Positions 32,643-42,484 are shown, counted from the stretch's first letter. The stretch is DNA of 64,000 bases from Frankia umida (GCF_023242945.1 NZ_JALKFT010000019.1:41647-105646); one strand, 5' to 3'. Notes: generated from the letters alone by a model not told the origin. Numbers and translations: made by a program.

Positions 32643-35600
32643 TCAGAGCAGATGCAGCTCACGGGCGCGATGGACGGCGTCTCGTCGGCGGGGGACGTCG
32701 AGCTTGCGGTAGATGCTCTTCAGATGTGTCTTCACCGTGTTGACCGAGACGTAGAGCTCGGCGGCGATCTCGGCGGTGGTGAGCATCGTCGGCAGGTAGC
32801 TGAGCACCGCGAGCTCGCGGTCGCTGAGCCGGTCGCCGGCCGTCGGCGTCCCGGACCGGCGCCCGGTGACGGGCGCCGGTCCGCGCCCCCAGGTTCCCGG
32901 CCCGGACGGCCGCCCGGGGCCGCCCGCACCGCTCGGGCTCGGGGCCTCGCCCGCGCCCACCGGGCCGCCAGGTCGGATCGGTGCGCGCGGACCGGCCGGT
33001 GCGGGGACCCGGACAGTCCCCGCATGCTGCGCGGCCCGCACGGACGACGGCCCAGGGCGGGGGCCTGGCGCCGGCACGCCACCGGAGGGCGATCCGGCGG
33101 GCAGCGCCTCCCCCCGCGCCGACGCCCCGATCGTCACCCTCTCGGTCATGGACCGCCCGGACGGCGCCTTCCCGGGCGTCGGGACCGTGGCGCTCTCCCG
33201 GGTCAGCATCCCGCGTAGTTCGGTGACGAACCTCGGATGCGCGCTCGACAGCCCGGGATGCGCGTCGAGCAGTGCCGTCACCTCGCTCCCGAGGTCGAGG
33301 AAGGGGCTGGCGAAGCCCTCGTCCTCGGCCAGGGCCAACCCCCGGGCGAGCAGATCGGCCGCCCGGGCATGATCGTCGCGACGGGCCGCGATGACCGCGG
33401 CGAACACGCAGGCCGTCACCGTCGGCCCGCCTCCCCCGCCGGCCCGCAGCAGCACCGACACCGCCTGATCGGCGGCCGTCAGGTCCGCACAGCCAAGTTC
33501 GACCCGGGCCCGGGCGAGCAGCCGGACATGGTCGGCCTGGCGCGACGGAGCGCCGCGTTCGAGCACCGCCCGGGCCGCCTGGGCGTTGCCGCTCGCCAGC
33601 AGCAGGTCGATCTCGGCGGCCTGCCACAGTGACACGCACAGCGGCGGACCGGTCGGTCGGCTCTGACCGCCGAGCAGCCGCCGGGCGGCCCGCAGATCGT
33701 CGGGATGGCCAAGCCGTTGCAGCAGCCTGGCCTGCCAGATCGTGACCAGGTCGAGCAGCCCCGGCGGATGACCACTACCCTGGCAGGCCCGAGCGGCCTG
33801 CAGGTGCCGGGCGGCCAGTTCCCGGTCGACCCGGCCGAGGGCCACCACCACGAGGGCGAGATGGGCCTCGAGTACACCGGTCGGCGCGACCACACCCGGC
33901 CGGTCGCTCCCCTGGTCAGGTTCGGCGGGCCGCGCCGTCCCCCCGACGAGCGCCAGCACGTCGCACGCGTGGGACTCGGCCAGCCGCAGCCGACCACGCA
34001 GGGCGAGAGCGAGAGCGAGGGCACCGCCGGCGGACGTCGCGACCGCCCGCGAAGCCGCCGACCGCGCCGCGTCGAGCGCCGCCAGAAGATCGTCCGCCGC
34101 GGCGTCGGGCCGACCGAGCCACAGATGCGCGCGCCCCCGGCCGCACCGGGCCAGCGCGTACACGATCTCGTCGACGTCCACCGGCAGCGCCGTCCTCGCC
34201 GTCGACACCGCCAGCCCCACCGATGCCTCGGATGCCTCGGGCGGCTCGGATGCCTCGGGCGGCTCGGGCGGCTCGGAGGCCGGCGCGTCCGTCGATGGCG
34301 TCAGCGCTGCCGGAGCGGTCGAAGTTGCCGAAGTTGCCGAAGTTGGCGGGGTTGTCGCCGGTGGACGCAGAAGCCGGCGGGCCAGGCTCTGCATCTGCTC
34401 GGGCGCGCCGGCCAGCTCGGCCAGGCCCAGGTCGATCAGATCCGCCTGCACGCCCAGCCCGCGCCGCCGCGACGCCGGGGCGACCGCGATCGCCTCCCGG
34501 GCGGTCCGCAGCGCCCCACCGGCCCGGTCCGGTTGGCCGGCCCGCAGCGCACGGACGGCGACGACCAGCGCCCATTCCGCACAGTGCGCGGGGGCGGCCG
34601 GCAGCCCGGCCAGGGTCGAGTCCAGCACGTGGGTCGGGCCCAGCAACGCGCCGACCAACCCTGCCTGCTCCGGTCGCCCGGACCCGTCGAGCAGCAGGCA
34701 GGCGGCGTACCACCAGTCGCCGGCCTGGGCGGCGTGGCGAATGGCGTCCAGGGGACGGCGGTGCGCGGTGAACCACAGCGCCGCCCGCAGGTTCAGCTCG
34801 TCCACGTCCTCGCCGCGGTCGCGGGCGAGGTCGGCGCGCAGCATCGCCACGAGCAGCCGGTGGTAGCGGTAGCCGCGGTCACCGGCGAGCTCCACCACGA
34901 AGCCGTCGTGCTCGGCGAGGTCGGCCAGTCGGCCCGCACCCGGCAACGTCGATCCGTCGGCGACCACGACCTCGGCGAGCGGCCCCGTGACCTCGTCCAG
35001 CAGGCTGGTGCGCAACAGGAAGCGCCGCGCCTCGGGAGAATGTCGATCGAGCACTTCCGCTCGCAGGAAGTCGGCGATGTCGGGTGCTCTGGCCAGGACG
35101 TCCTGCGCCCGACCGAGTACCGGTGCCGGCGCCGCCCCGGATGACACCCCGGCGGCGTCCCGGGGTTCGGGGGGAGCACCGGCGGCGAGGGCCAGACGCA
35201 GACCGGTCGCCCAGCCCTCGGTCGCGCCCACCAGATCCGCGACGGTGTCGGGTGGGGCGGTCCGCGGGTCCGGCGGGTGCAGCCGTAGCAGGTCGACGGC
35301 TTCGCGTTCGGAGAAGGCGAGGTCGCGCGGCCCGAACTCGGTGACCCGGCCGTCGGCACGGGGGCGGTGCAGGGCCATCGCCACCGAACGGCCGGCCACC
35401 ACGAGGCGCACCCTGTCCCCCGCGTGTTCCAGCAGCAGATCGAGCCCGCCCAGATCGGCGGCGTGGCGCACCCGATGGACGTCGTCGAGCACGATGACGA
35501 CCGGTTCCGTCCGGGTGGCGAGCAGGTTCGCCAGTGGCCGGTAGTCGGTCGCGGTCGCCGGGGCCGACTCGTCGCCGTCGCGTAGGGCGTCCGGCCCGAC

Positions 35601-35987
35601 GATGCCCGCGAGCCGCAGCCCGTGACGCAGCTGCGGCCACAGGGCCAGGCCCGGTTCGCTTTCGGCGGCCGATCGGGTCGCCGGGTCGAGCCGAATCCAC
35701 ACCAGGGGCGGTCGACCGGAACGTCCCACCGACCAGGAGGCCAGCAGTGTGGTCTTGCCCCAGCCTGCGGACGCGCACAAAACGGTGAGCGGCCGGGCCA
35801 TCGCCGCGTCAAGATCGGCCCGCAGCCGGGGCCGGTCGACGAATCCGGCCGGCGCCGACGGAACGACGAAGTTGCCGTGCACCAGCGGCAGCCGCGCCAG
35901 GGCACGGCCTGACGGCACACCACCGGGTAGCACATCACCGGCTATCGGTGCCTGTTCGTCCCGCACTCCACACCACCCCCACGGCAA
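32643..35987 (-). CDS. LAL-type (MalT-like) LuxR transcriptional regulator
   Basis: 1114 aa as written. Walker A ASAGWGKTTLL near residue 72-82 and a Walker B-like VVIVLDDVHRVR near residue 155 mark the STAND/NB-ARC-type ATPase of LAL regulators; a long alpha-helical, TPR-like middle follows; the C-terminal 65 residues are a LuxR helix-turn-helix (LSDRELAVLSYLPTMLTTAE, then IAAELYVSVNTVKTHLKSIY). A Pro/Gly-rich linker precedes the HTH. The start is uncertain: 35987 is TTG, a GTG lies at 35966, and none has a strong ribosome site. Such proteins are ATP- and ligand-dependent activators; the target is not evident, neighbours do not form a pathway. Confidence 0.85.
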   Translation of the reverse strand: MPWGWCGVRDEQAPIAGDVLPGGVPSGRALARLPLVHGNFVVPSAPAGFVDRPRLRADLDAAMARPLTVLCASAGWGKTTLLASWSVGRSGRPPLVWIRLDPATRSAAESEPGLALWPQLRHGLRLAGIVGPDALRDGDESAPATATDYRPLANLLATRTEPVVIVLDDVHRVRHAADLGGLDLLLEHAGDRVRLVVAGRSVAMALHRPRADGRVTEFGPRDLAFSEREAVDLLRLHPPDPRTAPPDTVADLVGATEGWATGLRLALAAGAPPEPRDAAGVSSGAAPAPVLGRAQDVLARAPDIADFLRAEVLDRHSPEARRFLLRTSLLDEVTGPLAEVVVADGSTLPGAGRLADLAEHDGFVVELAGDRGYRYHRLLVAMLRADLARDRGEDVDELNLRAALWFTAHRRPLDAIRHAAQAGDWWYAACLLLDGSGRPEQAGLVGALLGPTHVLDSTLAGLPAAPAHCAEWALVVAVRALRAGQPDRAGGALRTAREAIAVAPASRRRGLGVQADLIDLGLAELAGAPEQMQSLARRLLRPPATTPPTSATSATSTAPAALTPSTDAPASEPPEPPEASEPPEASEASVGLAVSTARTALPVDVDEIVYALARCGRGRAHLWLGRPDAAADDLLAALDAARSAASRAVATSAGGALALALALRGRLRLAESHACDVLALVGGTARPAEPDQGSDRPGVVAPTGVLEAHLALVVVALGRVDRELAARHLQAARACQGSGHPPGLLDLVTIWQARLLQRLGHPDDLRAARRLLGGQSRPTGPPLCVSLWQAAEIDLLLASGNAQAARAVLERGAPSRQADHVRLLARARVELGCADLTAADQAVSVLLRAGGGGGPTVTACVFAAVIAARRDDHARAADLLARGLALAEDEGFASPFLDLGSEVTALLDAHPGLSSAHPRFVTELRGMLTRESATVPTPGKAPSGRSMTERVTIGASARGEALPAGSPSGGVPAPGPRPGPSSVRAAQHAGTVRVPAPAGPRAPIRPGGPVGAGEAPSPSGAGGPGRPSGPGTWGRGPAPVTGRRSGTPTAGDRLSDRELAVLSYLPTMLTTAEIAAELYVSVNTVKTHLKSIYRKLDVPRRRDAVHRARELHLL

Positions 35988-36126
35988 TCTCGCCCTGGGT
36001 AGTGGTACAGCTACTTAGACGGAGGGGCAACCCGTGTCGGCCTCCGGACGCCAAGCACGTCGGCCGGCGCCCGGAGCAGGCGGGACGGGATGGGACGAGT
36101 CACCTCGCCGCCAGGGCGGCGGCCGA

Positions 36127-36426
36127 CTAGGCCGCGCAGTCCGAGCAGACCACCCGCCGAGGGTCGGCCAGCTGGCTGCGGTGCTGCACCAGGAAGCACC
36201 GGGTGCAGGTGAACTCGTCAGCCTGACGCGGCAGGACCCGCAGGGAGAGCTCCTCGTCGCGTACCTCCGCATCCGGTAGGTCGAGTTCGGTCTCGAGAGC
36301 GTCCATGTCGTCGCCGAGATCCGCGGCCGCACCAGCCCGCTGCGCCTTCAGCGTCTCCAGGCTCTGCTCCTGAAGCTCGTCGTCCTCCACGTCCGCGCTT
36401 CGCCGAGCGTCGAAGTCACGCGCCAT
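36127..36426 (-). CDS. DUF4193 family small zinc-ribbon protein
   Basis: 99 aa. The ATG at 36426 begins MARDFDARR, the usual start of the family, with AGGA upstream; the longer frame is not supported. The acidic first half (EDDELQEQSLETLKAQRA) and the C-terminal ELSLRVLPRQADEFTCTRCF followed by a final VVCSDC give two CxxC pairs likely to bind zinc. The family is nearly confined to actinobacteria and is of unknown function, possibly RNA-polymerase or regulator associated; that is a guess. Confidence 0.88.
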   Translation of the reverse strand: MARDFDARRSADVEDDELQEQSLETLKAQRAGAAADLGDDMDALETELDLPDAEVRDEELSLRVLPRQADEFTCTRCFLVQHRSQLADPRRVVCSDCAA

Positions 36427-36902
36427 GCGTCCTGTTCCCTTCCCTTTCTCTACCGTCGCTCGCCCACTGGCCATGCCAAGGCCGATGACCACACCGATGG
36501 GACCGGGTCCACCGGACACACGAAACTCCACAACCCGGTACCCGAAGACATCGGACGGCTACCGTACGCAGCAAACCCGGGGACGCAGTGACTACCGGGC
36601 CAATGTCCGCATTCCCGGTGCCTCACCACATCCAAGGGTCCCGGCCGGAACGCGGATCTCCAAAGCCGAGCGAAGGATACGGGTCACAACCGCGTCAGGC
36701 CAGACAGCGGACCAGCCGGCGCGGTGTCTGTCCCACCACATTCACGACCGGCCACCACGGCCCGGGCGGCGCACTCGTATGCCGACCGATGCGGCACCGT
36801 ACACCATTGCGGCCCGGGTATGACGACAGGTGGTCCCCGCACCGCTCCAACGGCACCCGCGGCGGGCCACCCGCGGCGCGGATCAGGCGAGGTTCGCGCC
36901 GC
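36427..36902. other. Intergenic region, no gene seen
   Basis: 476 bp between the DUF4193 and GroES-like genes, both on the minus strand. No coding frame, repeat or hairpin stands out. Confidence 0.5.
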
Positions 36903-37256
36903 TCAGAGGTACAGGCCGGTCAGCCCGTCATCGACGCGCTGGGCGGCCACCGCGTGCACGTCCCGCTCCCGCAGCAGGATGTAGGTGGTCGAGTGGAGCT
37001 CGACCTCGGCCCGCTCCTCGGGGTCGTACAGCACCCGGTCGCCGACCTGGATGGTGCGTACCGCGGTGCCCACGGCGACCACGTCCGCCCAGGACAGCCG
37101 CTTGCCCATCTGCGCGGTCGCCGGGATCACGATGCCGGCCTTGGAGCGCCGGTCGGCGGCGTCCTCGCGCGGCTGCACCAGCACGCGGTCGTGCAGCAGC
37201 CGAATCGGCAGGCCGCCGGCCTGGGTGACACCTGCCGGGACGTCCATCCCCGTCAT
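36903..37256 (-). CDS. GroES-like co-chaperone, actinobacterial stand-alone type
   Basis: 117 aa from the ATG at 37256, which has GGAG 8 nt upstream. The Cpn10 fold is visible: PIRLLHDRVLVQPREDAADR, mobile-loop-like RRSKAGIVIPATAQ, then VVAVGTAVRTIQVGDRVLYD and a C-terminal strand with ILLRERDVHAV. No groEL gene is adjacent. Actinobacteria commonly carry such a divergent single GroES-like gene in addition to the true groES-groEL operon, so its chaperonin partner cannot be stated. Confidence 0.82.
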   Translation of the reverse strand: MTGMDVPAGVTQAGGLPIRLLHDRVLVQPREDAADRRSKAGIVIPATAQMGKRLSWADVVAVGTAVRTIQVGDRVLYDPEERAEVELHSTTYILLRERDVHAVAAQRVDDGLTGLYL

Positions 37257-37550
37257 CGGGTCGACTCCGTTGACACCGCCGGACACAACAGTCACAGCTG
37301 GGGACACTACCCGTCCGCCACCGGGATGCCACAGGGATGTCACTCAAGTCCGATTCCGCTGGCGACTTCATACGGCGCAGAGAGTGCTGAACCATACCGG
37401 AGCGGGAATGCTCTCCCAACGGGGTATAAGCTGCCGCCCATCGCCGCCCGGGCTGGCGCTGACGGGCGACGTGCCGTGGCACCTCATCGCTTGTCTGTTG
37501 GCGCCTGCGAACCGTCGGCACGTCACGAACCTCAGGGATGGGGCACCACC

Positions 37551-38219
37551 ATGGCATTGCGCATCAGTGTCGATCTCGATGGACTGCGCTGGGCCGATCT
37601 GTTCCGTTTCGTCGATCTCGCCCGTAACGGCGGGATCAGCGCGGAGGACCAGGTCGACGTCATCACCTACGGCAGCGATCCCATGTCGGTGAGCCTCTCC
37701 GCCCGCATCTACCCGGCGGCCGAGGGTTTCCTGTCCACCGAGCAGGCGGACCCGAACGGCGACGGCCGACACGGCGCCCCGCTGTCGATCGCGCCGGGTG
37801 CGGCCAGCGCGAACGGCTCCGGCGGTTACGGCTACGACGGGGGCGCCGCCGAACGGGCGGCCGCGGCGAACGGCGCGCACTACCCGGCGTTCGACAACGC
37901 CCAGGACCGCCCCGCGGCGCCGGGCACCCCGCCCATGCCGCCGTACGGGCCGAGCTACGACACCCCCGGCGACCGGGGCGCACAGCAGGCCGCCGGCCAC
38001 TACCCGGCCTTCGACGGCCAGGCCGACCGGATGCCACTGGCGAACGGAGCCGGCCAGTTCGCCGGCTTCGAGTCGTTCGACCGCTCCGCACCGGGTGAGA
38101 AGCCTGGCGGCGCTCCCGGCCAGGTCGAAAGTCCCTACATCGAGGAGTTCGCCCGGCTGCAGGAAGGCCTGATGCGCCAGGTGCGTCGCACCGACGAGGT
38201 GCGGCCGGAACGCTCCTGA
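37551..38219 (+). CDS. Hypothetical protein with conserved N-terminus and low-complexity body
   Basis: 222 aa. The ATG at 37551 starts a compact N-terminal 60 residues (MALRISVDLDGLRWADLFRF) that looks folded; an in-frame upstream extension exists but spans the divergent promoter region and is unlikely. The remainder is Gly/Ala/Pro/Asp-rich with two copies of HYPAFD and probably disordered, ending in a helix (IEEFARLQEGLMRQVRR). I do not recognise the family. It is divergent from the GroES-like gene. Confidence 0.65.
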   Translation: MALRISVDLDGLRWADLFRFVDLARNGGISAEDQVDVITYGSDPMSVSLSARIYPAAEGFLSTEQADPNGDGRHGAPLSIAPGAASANGSGGYGYDGGAAERAAAANGAHYPAFDNAQDRPAAPGTPPMPPYGPSYDTPGDRGAQQAAGHYPAFDGQADRMPLANGAGQFAGFESFDRSAPGEKPGGAPGQVESPYIEEFARLQEGLMRQVRRTDEVRPERS

Positions 38220-38307
38220 TCAGCTGGGAGCCGAAACGTCGACGGACCAGAGCGCACGTGCGGCCGCAGCGGGCGGGGCGAGGCGGGGGCCCCCAGGGGC
38301 CCACCGC

Positions 38308-38324
38308 CGTTACGTCGCGTAACG
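38308..38324. promoter_or_regulatory. CGTTACG-TCG-CGTAACG inverted repeat
   Basis: A perfect 7-bp inverted repeat with 3-nt spacer between the 222-aa and 630-aa genes, followed by AAATTT. It is the most AT-containing symmetrical site in this area and could be an operator for the downstream gene. Confidence 0.4.
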
Positions 38325-38439
38325 AAATTTGGACGCTCGGCGCCGCTTTGGGCCTGTTCACGGGCGCGGAAGGTAAGGCGTCCGTAACAACACCCTCTTT
38401 CGTTCTACACCGTTCGCGCCTTCTCGGCCGCTATGGTGC

Positions 38440-40332
38440 ATGCTGCCTGTGATGGACGATCCGCGGCTTGCCGACGTCGAGCAGTATCACGGGCGACTAC
38501 GCTCCGAGCTCGACGTCATCGCGCGTGGGCCGGTACTGGTCGGTCCAAAGATCATCGAACACATCAACTCTCTGATCACACTGATCGACCTGCACCAGCC
38601 GAACGAGTTCGAGCTCTGCCTCAGCTGTGACCGGCTCTGGCCCTGCGCCTCGATCGTGGCGATCACCGGCATCGCACCCGACGATCCCAGCCAGGACGGC
38701 GACGCCGATCTCGCGCCGCTGGGCCTGCACGCCGGTGCGCCGGGCGATCACTCCGAGGAGCTGCCGGCGCCGCGGCCACCGGTCGGCCGCATCCTGCCGC
38801 CCCCGCCGACCGCGCCTGTTCCCATCGCCCCGCCGCCGCCGTCCGCACCACCGCCGTCCGCACCCATGCCGTCCGCACCCATGCCGTCCGCACCCATGCC
38901 GTCCATACCGCCGCCGTCCGGACCTCCCCCGGCCGTGCCCATGCCGATGGCACTGGCCGACCGGTCCGAGCGCCCGCGGTCCCAGGATCCCCGCCGCGAG
39001 ACGGACCGCCGATATCCCACCGCCGCCCGCCCCGGCGACGACGCCAGATACACCCAGTACGGGCAGGAAGCCCAGTACGGCAACGGTCGACCCGAGCCGG
39101 ACGGCCAGTACGCCGAGGATGCCCGCCACCGCGAGGACGCCCGTCTCGGCGACGAGGCTCGGCGCCGAGACGCGAACCGGTACGACACGCAACGCCGCCC
39201 TCGCGACGAGCAGCGCTACGGCGACGAGCAGCGCTACGGCGACGAGCGCCGATACGCCGGCGATCCGCGCGGCGTCGAGCGTCGGCCCGTGAGCGAAGTC
39301 CCCTACGGCGCCGTCCCCTACAGCGAGGACGCCCCGTACACCGAGGGCACGCGACGCGACAGCGAGCGCCACCCCGACGACGTCCGACGTCGGGGTGGCG
39401 CCAGACCCGGCGATCAGCCCGCTGGCCCGGCGGCCCCGCCAGTCCGCCAGCCCACCACGGCGCGCCGCTTCGACGATCCTGGCCGTGGCGCGCCGGCCGG
39501 CCCACGACCAGGCCCGGTGCCCTCCGGGTCCGGCGTTCCCTTCCCACCCGCGCCTCTTCGGCAGGCACCCGGTCAGCCTCGGCCCACCGGCGCGGTGCCC
39601 CGGTTGCCGGGTGTGGCCGCCCCCGAACCAGCACCCGCGCCCCCGCTGCCCGTGGCACCGGCTCCCGCCGCCGCCCAGCTGGACGGCCGGCACTACCCGG
39701 CACCCGGCGCCGCGCCACCGGCACGTCCGGCCGATCGCGCAGCAGTGCCCCGCTACCCGGACGGCATCGCGGTACCCACCTCCCGTCCGGCGCCGCCGAT
39801 CTCCGGACCGGTCGAGATCACCGGCCGTTCCGGGTTGGCCGCGACCCGAACGGGCGACGGCGGCAACGGTGCGGCGGACCGTGGCGCGCCCGGCAACGGG
39901 TTCGGACCGGGCAACGGGTTCGGACCGGGAGAATCCGGGCTGGCGGAACTCGGGCCGCAGGGACGCCCGCCCGCCGCGATGCCCGTCGATCGGCTCGGCG
40001 TGCCCCGACGGACCCCACCCGAGCCCACCCACGCCCCGCGAGGGGCGATGGGTGGCGCCGGGGCCGCGGGGTCGAACGCGCGCCGGGCCGCCGACGCCCG
40101 CGCCGCCGAGCACCGGACGGTCCGCCCGGCTCAGCAGCCCGCTCAGCGGCACGCGTCCCCGGCACTGCCCGGACTGTCACCGCGGTCCCCGCAGCCCGTG
40201 ACGGGCACCCACAGCGGCACGAACGGGCTCTCCCCGGCGGCCGCCCTCGTCGACCAGGCTCAGGTCGACGAGGTCACCAGGGCGTGGCTGGCGCGGCAGG
40301 AATCGGTCCTCGATGGCATCGACGTGATCTGA
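38440..40332 (+). CDS. Large low-complexity protein with Cys-containing N-terminal domain
   Basis: 630 aa; ATG at 38440, or 38452 (MDDPRL). Residues 1-75 look folded: an Arg/Leu helix (VEQYHGRLRSELDVIA), a second helix and a CLSCDRLWPCAS motif that may bind metal. Residues 90-600 are Pro/Arg/Asp/Tyr-rich, with a 15-bp repeat (PSAPM) and an 18-bp repeat (DEQRYG). The final 25 residues (VDEVTRAWLARQESVLDGID) form a conserved-looking helix. This arrangement, folded ends joined by a long disordered tether, suggests a scaffold; no family recognised. Confidence 0.65.
   Translation: MLPVMDDPRLADVEQYHGRLRSELDVIARGPVLVGPKIIEHINSLITLIDLHQPNEFELCLSCDRLWPCASIVAITGIAPDDPSQDGDADLAPLGLHAGAPGDHSEELPAPRPPVGRILPPPPTAPVPIAPPPPSAPPPSAPMPSAPMPSAPMPSIPPPSGPPPAVPMPMALADRSERPRSQDPRRETDRRYPTAARPGDDARYTQYGQEAQYGNGRPEPDGQYAEDARHREDARLGDEARRRDANRYDTQRRPRDEQRYGDEQRYGDERRYAGDPRGVERRPVSEVPYGAVPYSEDAPYTEGTRRDSERHPDDVRRRGGARPGDQPAGPAAPPVRQPTTARRFDDPGRGAPAGPRPGPVPSGSGVPFPPAPLRQAPGQPRPTGAVPRLPGVAAPEPAPAPPLPVAPAPAAAQLDGRHYPAPGAAPPARPADRAAVPRYPDGIAVPTSRPAPPISGPVEITGRSGLAATRTGDGGNGAADRGAPGNGFGPGNGFGPGESGLAELGPQGRPPAAMPVDRLGVPRRTPPEPTHAPRGAMGGAGAAGSNARRAADARAAEHRTVRPAQQPAQRHASPALPGLSPRSPQPVTGTHSGTNGLSPAAALVDQAQVDEVTRAWLARQESVLDGIDVI
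38854..38898. repeat. 15-bp x3 minisatellite (PSAPM)
   Basis: Three perfect copies of CCGTCCGCACCCATG in the Pro-rich part of the 630-aa protein gene. Confidence 0.85.
39205..39258. repeat. 18-bp x3 minisatellite (DEQRYG)
   Basis: Two perfect and one degenerate copy of GACGAGCAGCGCTACGGC, in frame in the 630-aa protein gene. Confidence 0.85.
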
Positions 40333-40562
40333 GTCGGTCGGCCGCGGATCTCGCTGTCCACCGCGGCGCGTCGTCCCCTGTTGGGGGGGCCGCACGCGGT
40401 ATCCAGGTGCGACCGGCGGAGGAGAGACGACCCGCGGCCACGATCGGCGCAGGTTTGAGGTGCCGGACAAGGAGGCAGGTACGCGTCGCCGGGCAGCGTG
40501 CCCGACGCGAGGACGACACCGCGTGCCGGAGCCGTTCCGCTCGATCCCACGGAAGGTGAGGC

Positions 40563-41009
40563 GTGGCCGGAGTACTGACCGCACGCTTCGACCTGCCCGC
40601 CGAACCCCGCGCCGCCGGGCGGGCCCGCCGGCTTGTCACCGAGCTGCTTGCCGCCTGGAACCGGGCTGAGGCGATCGAGGTCGCCCAGCTGCTCATCAGC
40701 GAGGTGGTGACGAACGCGGTCCGATTTGTCGGTGACCGCGGCGCACTACGGCTGACCGTCACCCTCAGCATCGACCGCATCCGCATCGCGGTCGATGACG
40801 GGAGCTCGTTGCATCCCACGTTGCGGCTGGCCGACGACGACGACGAGTCGGGGCGAGGTATGCATCTGGTGGCGGCGCTGGCGCTGCAGTGGGGGATCGT
40901 GGACTGCCCACAGGAGCAGGGGCCCGGCAAACAGGTGTGGTTCGACCTACCGCGCCAGCCGGACCCCCCGCGACAGGAGGGCTCCGTGGAGGTCACCTGC
41001 GGCACCTGA
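40563..41009 (+). CDS. Anti-sigma-factor-like HATPase (RsbW/SpoIIAB-like)
   Basis: 148 aa; GTG start with GGAAGGTGAGG upstream. The HATPase_c motifs are present: N-box LLISEVVTNAVRF, G1-like DDGSS, and G2 ESGRGMHLVAALA. Short single-domain proteins of this type in actinomycetes are anti-sigma or regulatory serine kinases that act with anti-anti-sigma proteins. No sigma factor or antagonist lies next to it, so the partner is unknown. Confidence 0.85.
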   Translation: MAGVLTARFDLPAEPRAAGRARRLVTELLAAWNRAEAIEVAQLLISEVVTNAVRFVGDRGALRLTVTLSIDRIRIAVDDGSSLHPTLRLADDDDESGRGMHLVAALALQWGIVDCPQEQGPGKQVWFDLPRQPDPPRQEGSVEVTCGT

Positions 41010-41410
41010 GCGACCGGGCGTCGGAGCGGGAGCGCAAGCGCCGCACCCAGCTCGGGACCGGCCTTTCACAGATAGTCCAAAATATCCGCTTTTATTATTA
41101 TGAAGTAATGCAATCCAGCTCGAACTGACCGGGCGGGAGGTCGCATGACGTGGCGCAGAGCGAGTGGCGCACCGCCGACAGCATCTGTCGGCGATAGTCG
41201 GGTCTGCGATACGTACGTTCTGGATGGGCAGCCGTCAGCACAACAGTGTGGGCACTTCAGTCCCTGTTCAGGCAACTCGCGTACGGTGATCACAGCTCGC
41301 CGCGCCACGATCGTGGCCACGGCACCAGCCCGACGGGGGTTGCCATCGAGATTCCGGTCGTTCTCGGCTCGCGTGTCGGCGAGATCACCGCGGTCCCTGG
41401 TGACGCGGGC
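41010..41410. other. Intergenic region with short AT-rich island
   Basis: About 400 bp without a supported gene. Bases 41077-41112 are almost pure A/T (AAAATATCCGCTTTTATTATT and following), in sharp contrast to the rest; it may be a promoter or protein-binding site. Confidence 0.5.
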
Positions 41411-42484
41411 ATGACAGTCTCCTCCTCACCCGCCGCCTCCCCGGCCGCGCGTATCTGCGGCCCCGTGGATCCGTACCGTCATGTTTTCGCCGAGCCGCTG
41501 GCGCTGGTGATGCCGGATGCGTCCACCGCTCGGGCGCGTTCACGGCGGCGCACCCTGGCGTGTCTGATCGCCACCGGCATCCTGCTGGTCGTCCTGGGCA
41601 TTCAGTTCCGCGGGGATGCCGCGTCCCGGCTGTCCGGCGTGCCGGCTCCGCGTTGGCACTGGCTGGCCGCCTGCGCCGGCGCGACCGCCCTGTTCTACGT
41701 CGCCAACGGCGTCTCCCTGCGCTCCGCCAGCGGCCTGCGCATGTCACTACGGACGGTGACCGCCGTGCAGCTCGCCGCCGCCGCGACGAACCGCATCGTC
41801 CCCGCCGGCCTCGGTGCGATCGCGGTCCACCTGCGGTTCCTGCAACGGCGTGGGATGACCCGGCCGGCCGCACTCGCCGCCGTCGCCTCGGTGAAGGGCG
41901 CGGGCGCGGTGACCCACCTGCTGGGTCTCGCGATCGTCGCGGGCACCCTCAGCGACTCCGGCATCGGCACGGCGGTGGTCAGCCCGGTCCGCACCACCGT
42001 CCACGATCTGGGCGCGGGGCCGACCACGATCGGCGTCGTGATCGTGATGGCGCTGGTCACCGGTACCGTCGCGCATCCACGGGTCCGGGTGGTCGTGCGC
42101 CCGGCCGCCCGGGTGTTCCGCAGCCACCTGTCGACCCTGGCGCACTCCCCCGGTCGGGCCGCGCTGCTGGTCGCCTCGCAGGCCGCTACCCGGCTGTTCC
42201 AGATCCTCGCGCTCGCCTGCACGGTGTGGGCGTTCGGTGCCAGCGTCACGCTGATGTCGGTCGCCACCGTCTACCTGGTCGGCTCGATGGTCGCCGGAGC
42301 GGCACCGACGGCCGGCGGGGTCGGCGCGCTGGAGCCGGCGCTGGCCTTCGGCCTGACCGCGGCCGGTGGCAGTGCGGCGACCATGCTCGCCGCCGTCCTG
42401 GTCTACCGCGTGATCAGCTTCTGGCTGCCGGTCGTCCCCGGCGCCCTCGCCCTGGCCGGCCTGCGCCGCAGCGGCGACCTCTAG
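41411..42484 (+). CDS. YbhN/UPF0104-like membrane protein (flippase-like domain)
   Basis: 357 aa from the ATG at 41411. Around eight hydrophobic segments are visible, from LACLIATGILLVVLGI to VISFWLPVVPGALALAGL, with the family's NRIVPAGLGAIAVHLRFLQRR-type loop and PTAGGVGALEPALAFGL before the last helices. This is the lysylphosphatidylglycerol synthase transmembrane/flippase-like superfamily, whose members move or modify membrane lipids. Ribosome site is weak and the true start may differ. No pathway neighbour. Confidence 0.8.
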   Translation: MTVSSSPAASPAARICGPVDPYRHVFAEPLALVMPDASTARARSRRRTLACLIATGILLVVLGIQFRGDAASRLSGVPAPRWHWLAACAGATALFYVANGVSLRSASGLRMSLRTVTAVQLAAAATNRIVPAGLGAIAVHLRFLQRRGMTRPAALAAVASVKGAGAVTHLLGLAIVAGTLSDSGIGTAVVSPVRTTVHDLGAGPTTIGVVIVMALVTGTVAHPRVRVVVRPAARVFRSHLSTLAHSPGRAALLVASQAATRLFQILALACTVWAFGASVTLMSVATVYLVGSMVAGAAPTAGGVGALEPALAFGLTAAGGSAATMLAAVLVYRVISFWLPVVPGALALAGLRRSGDL

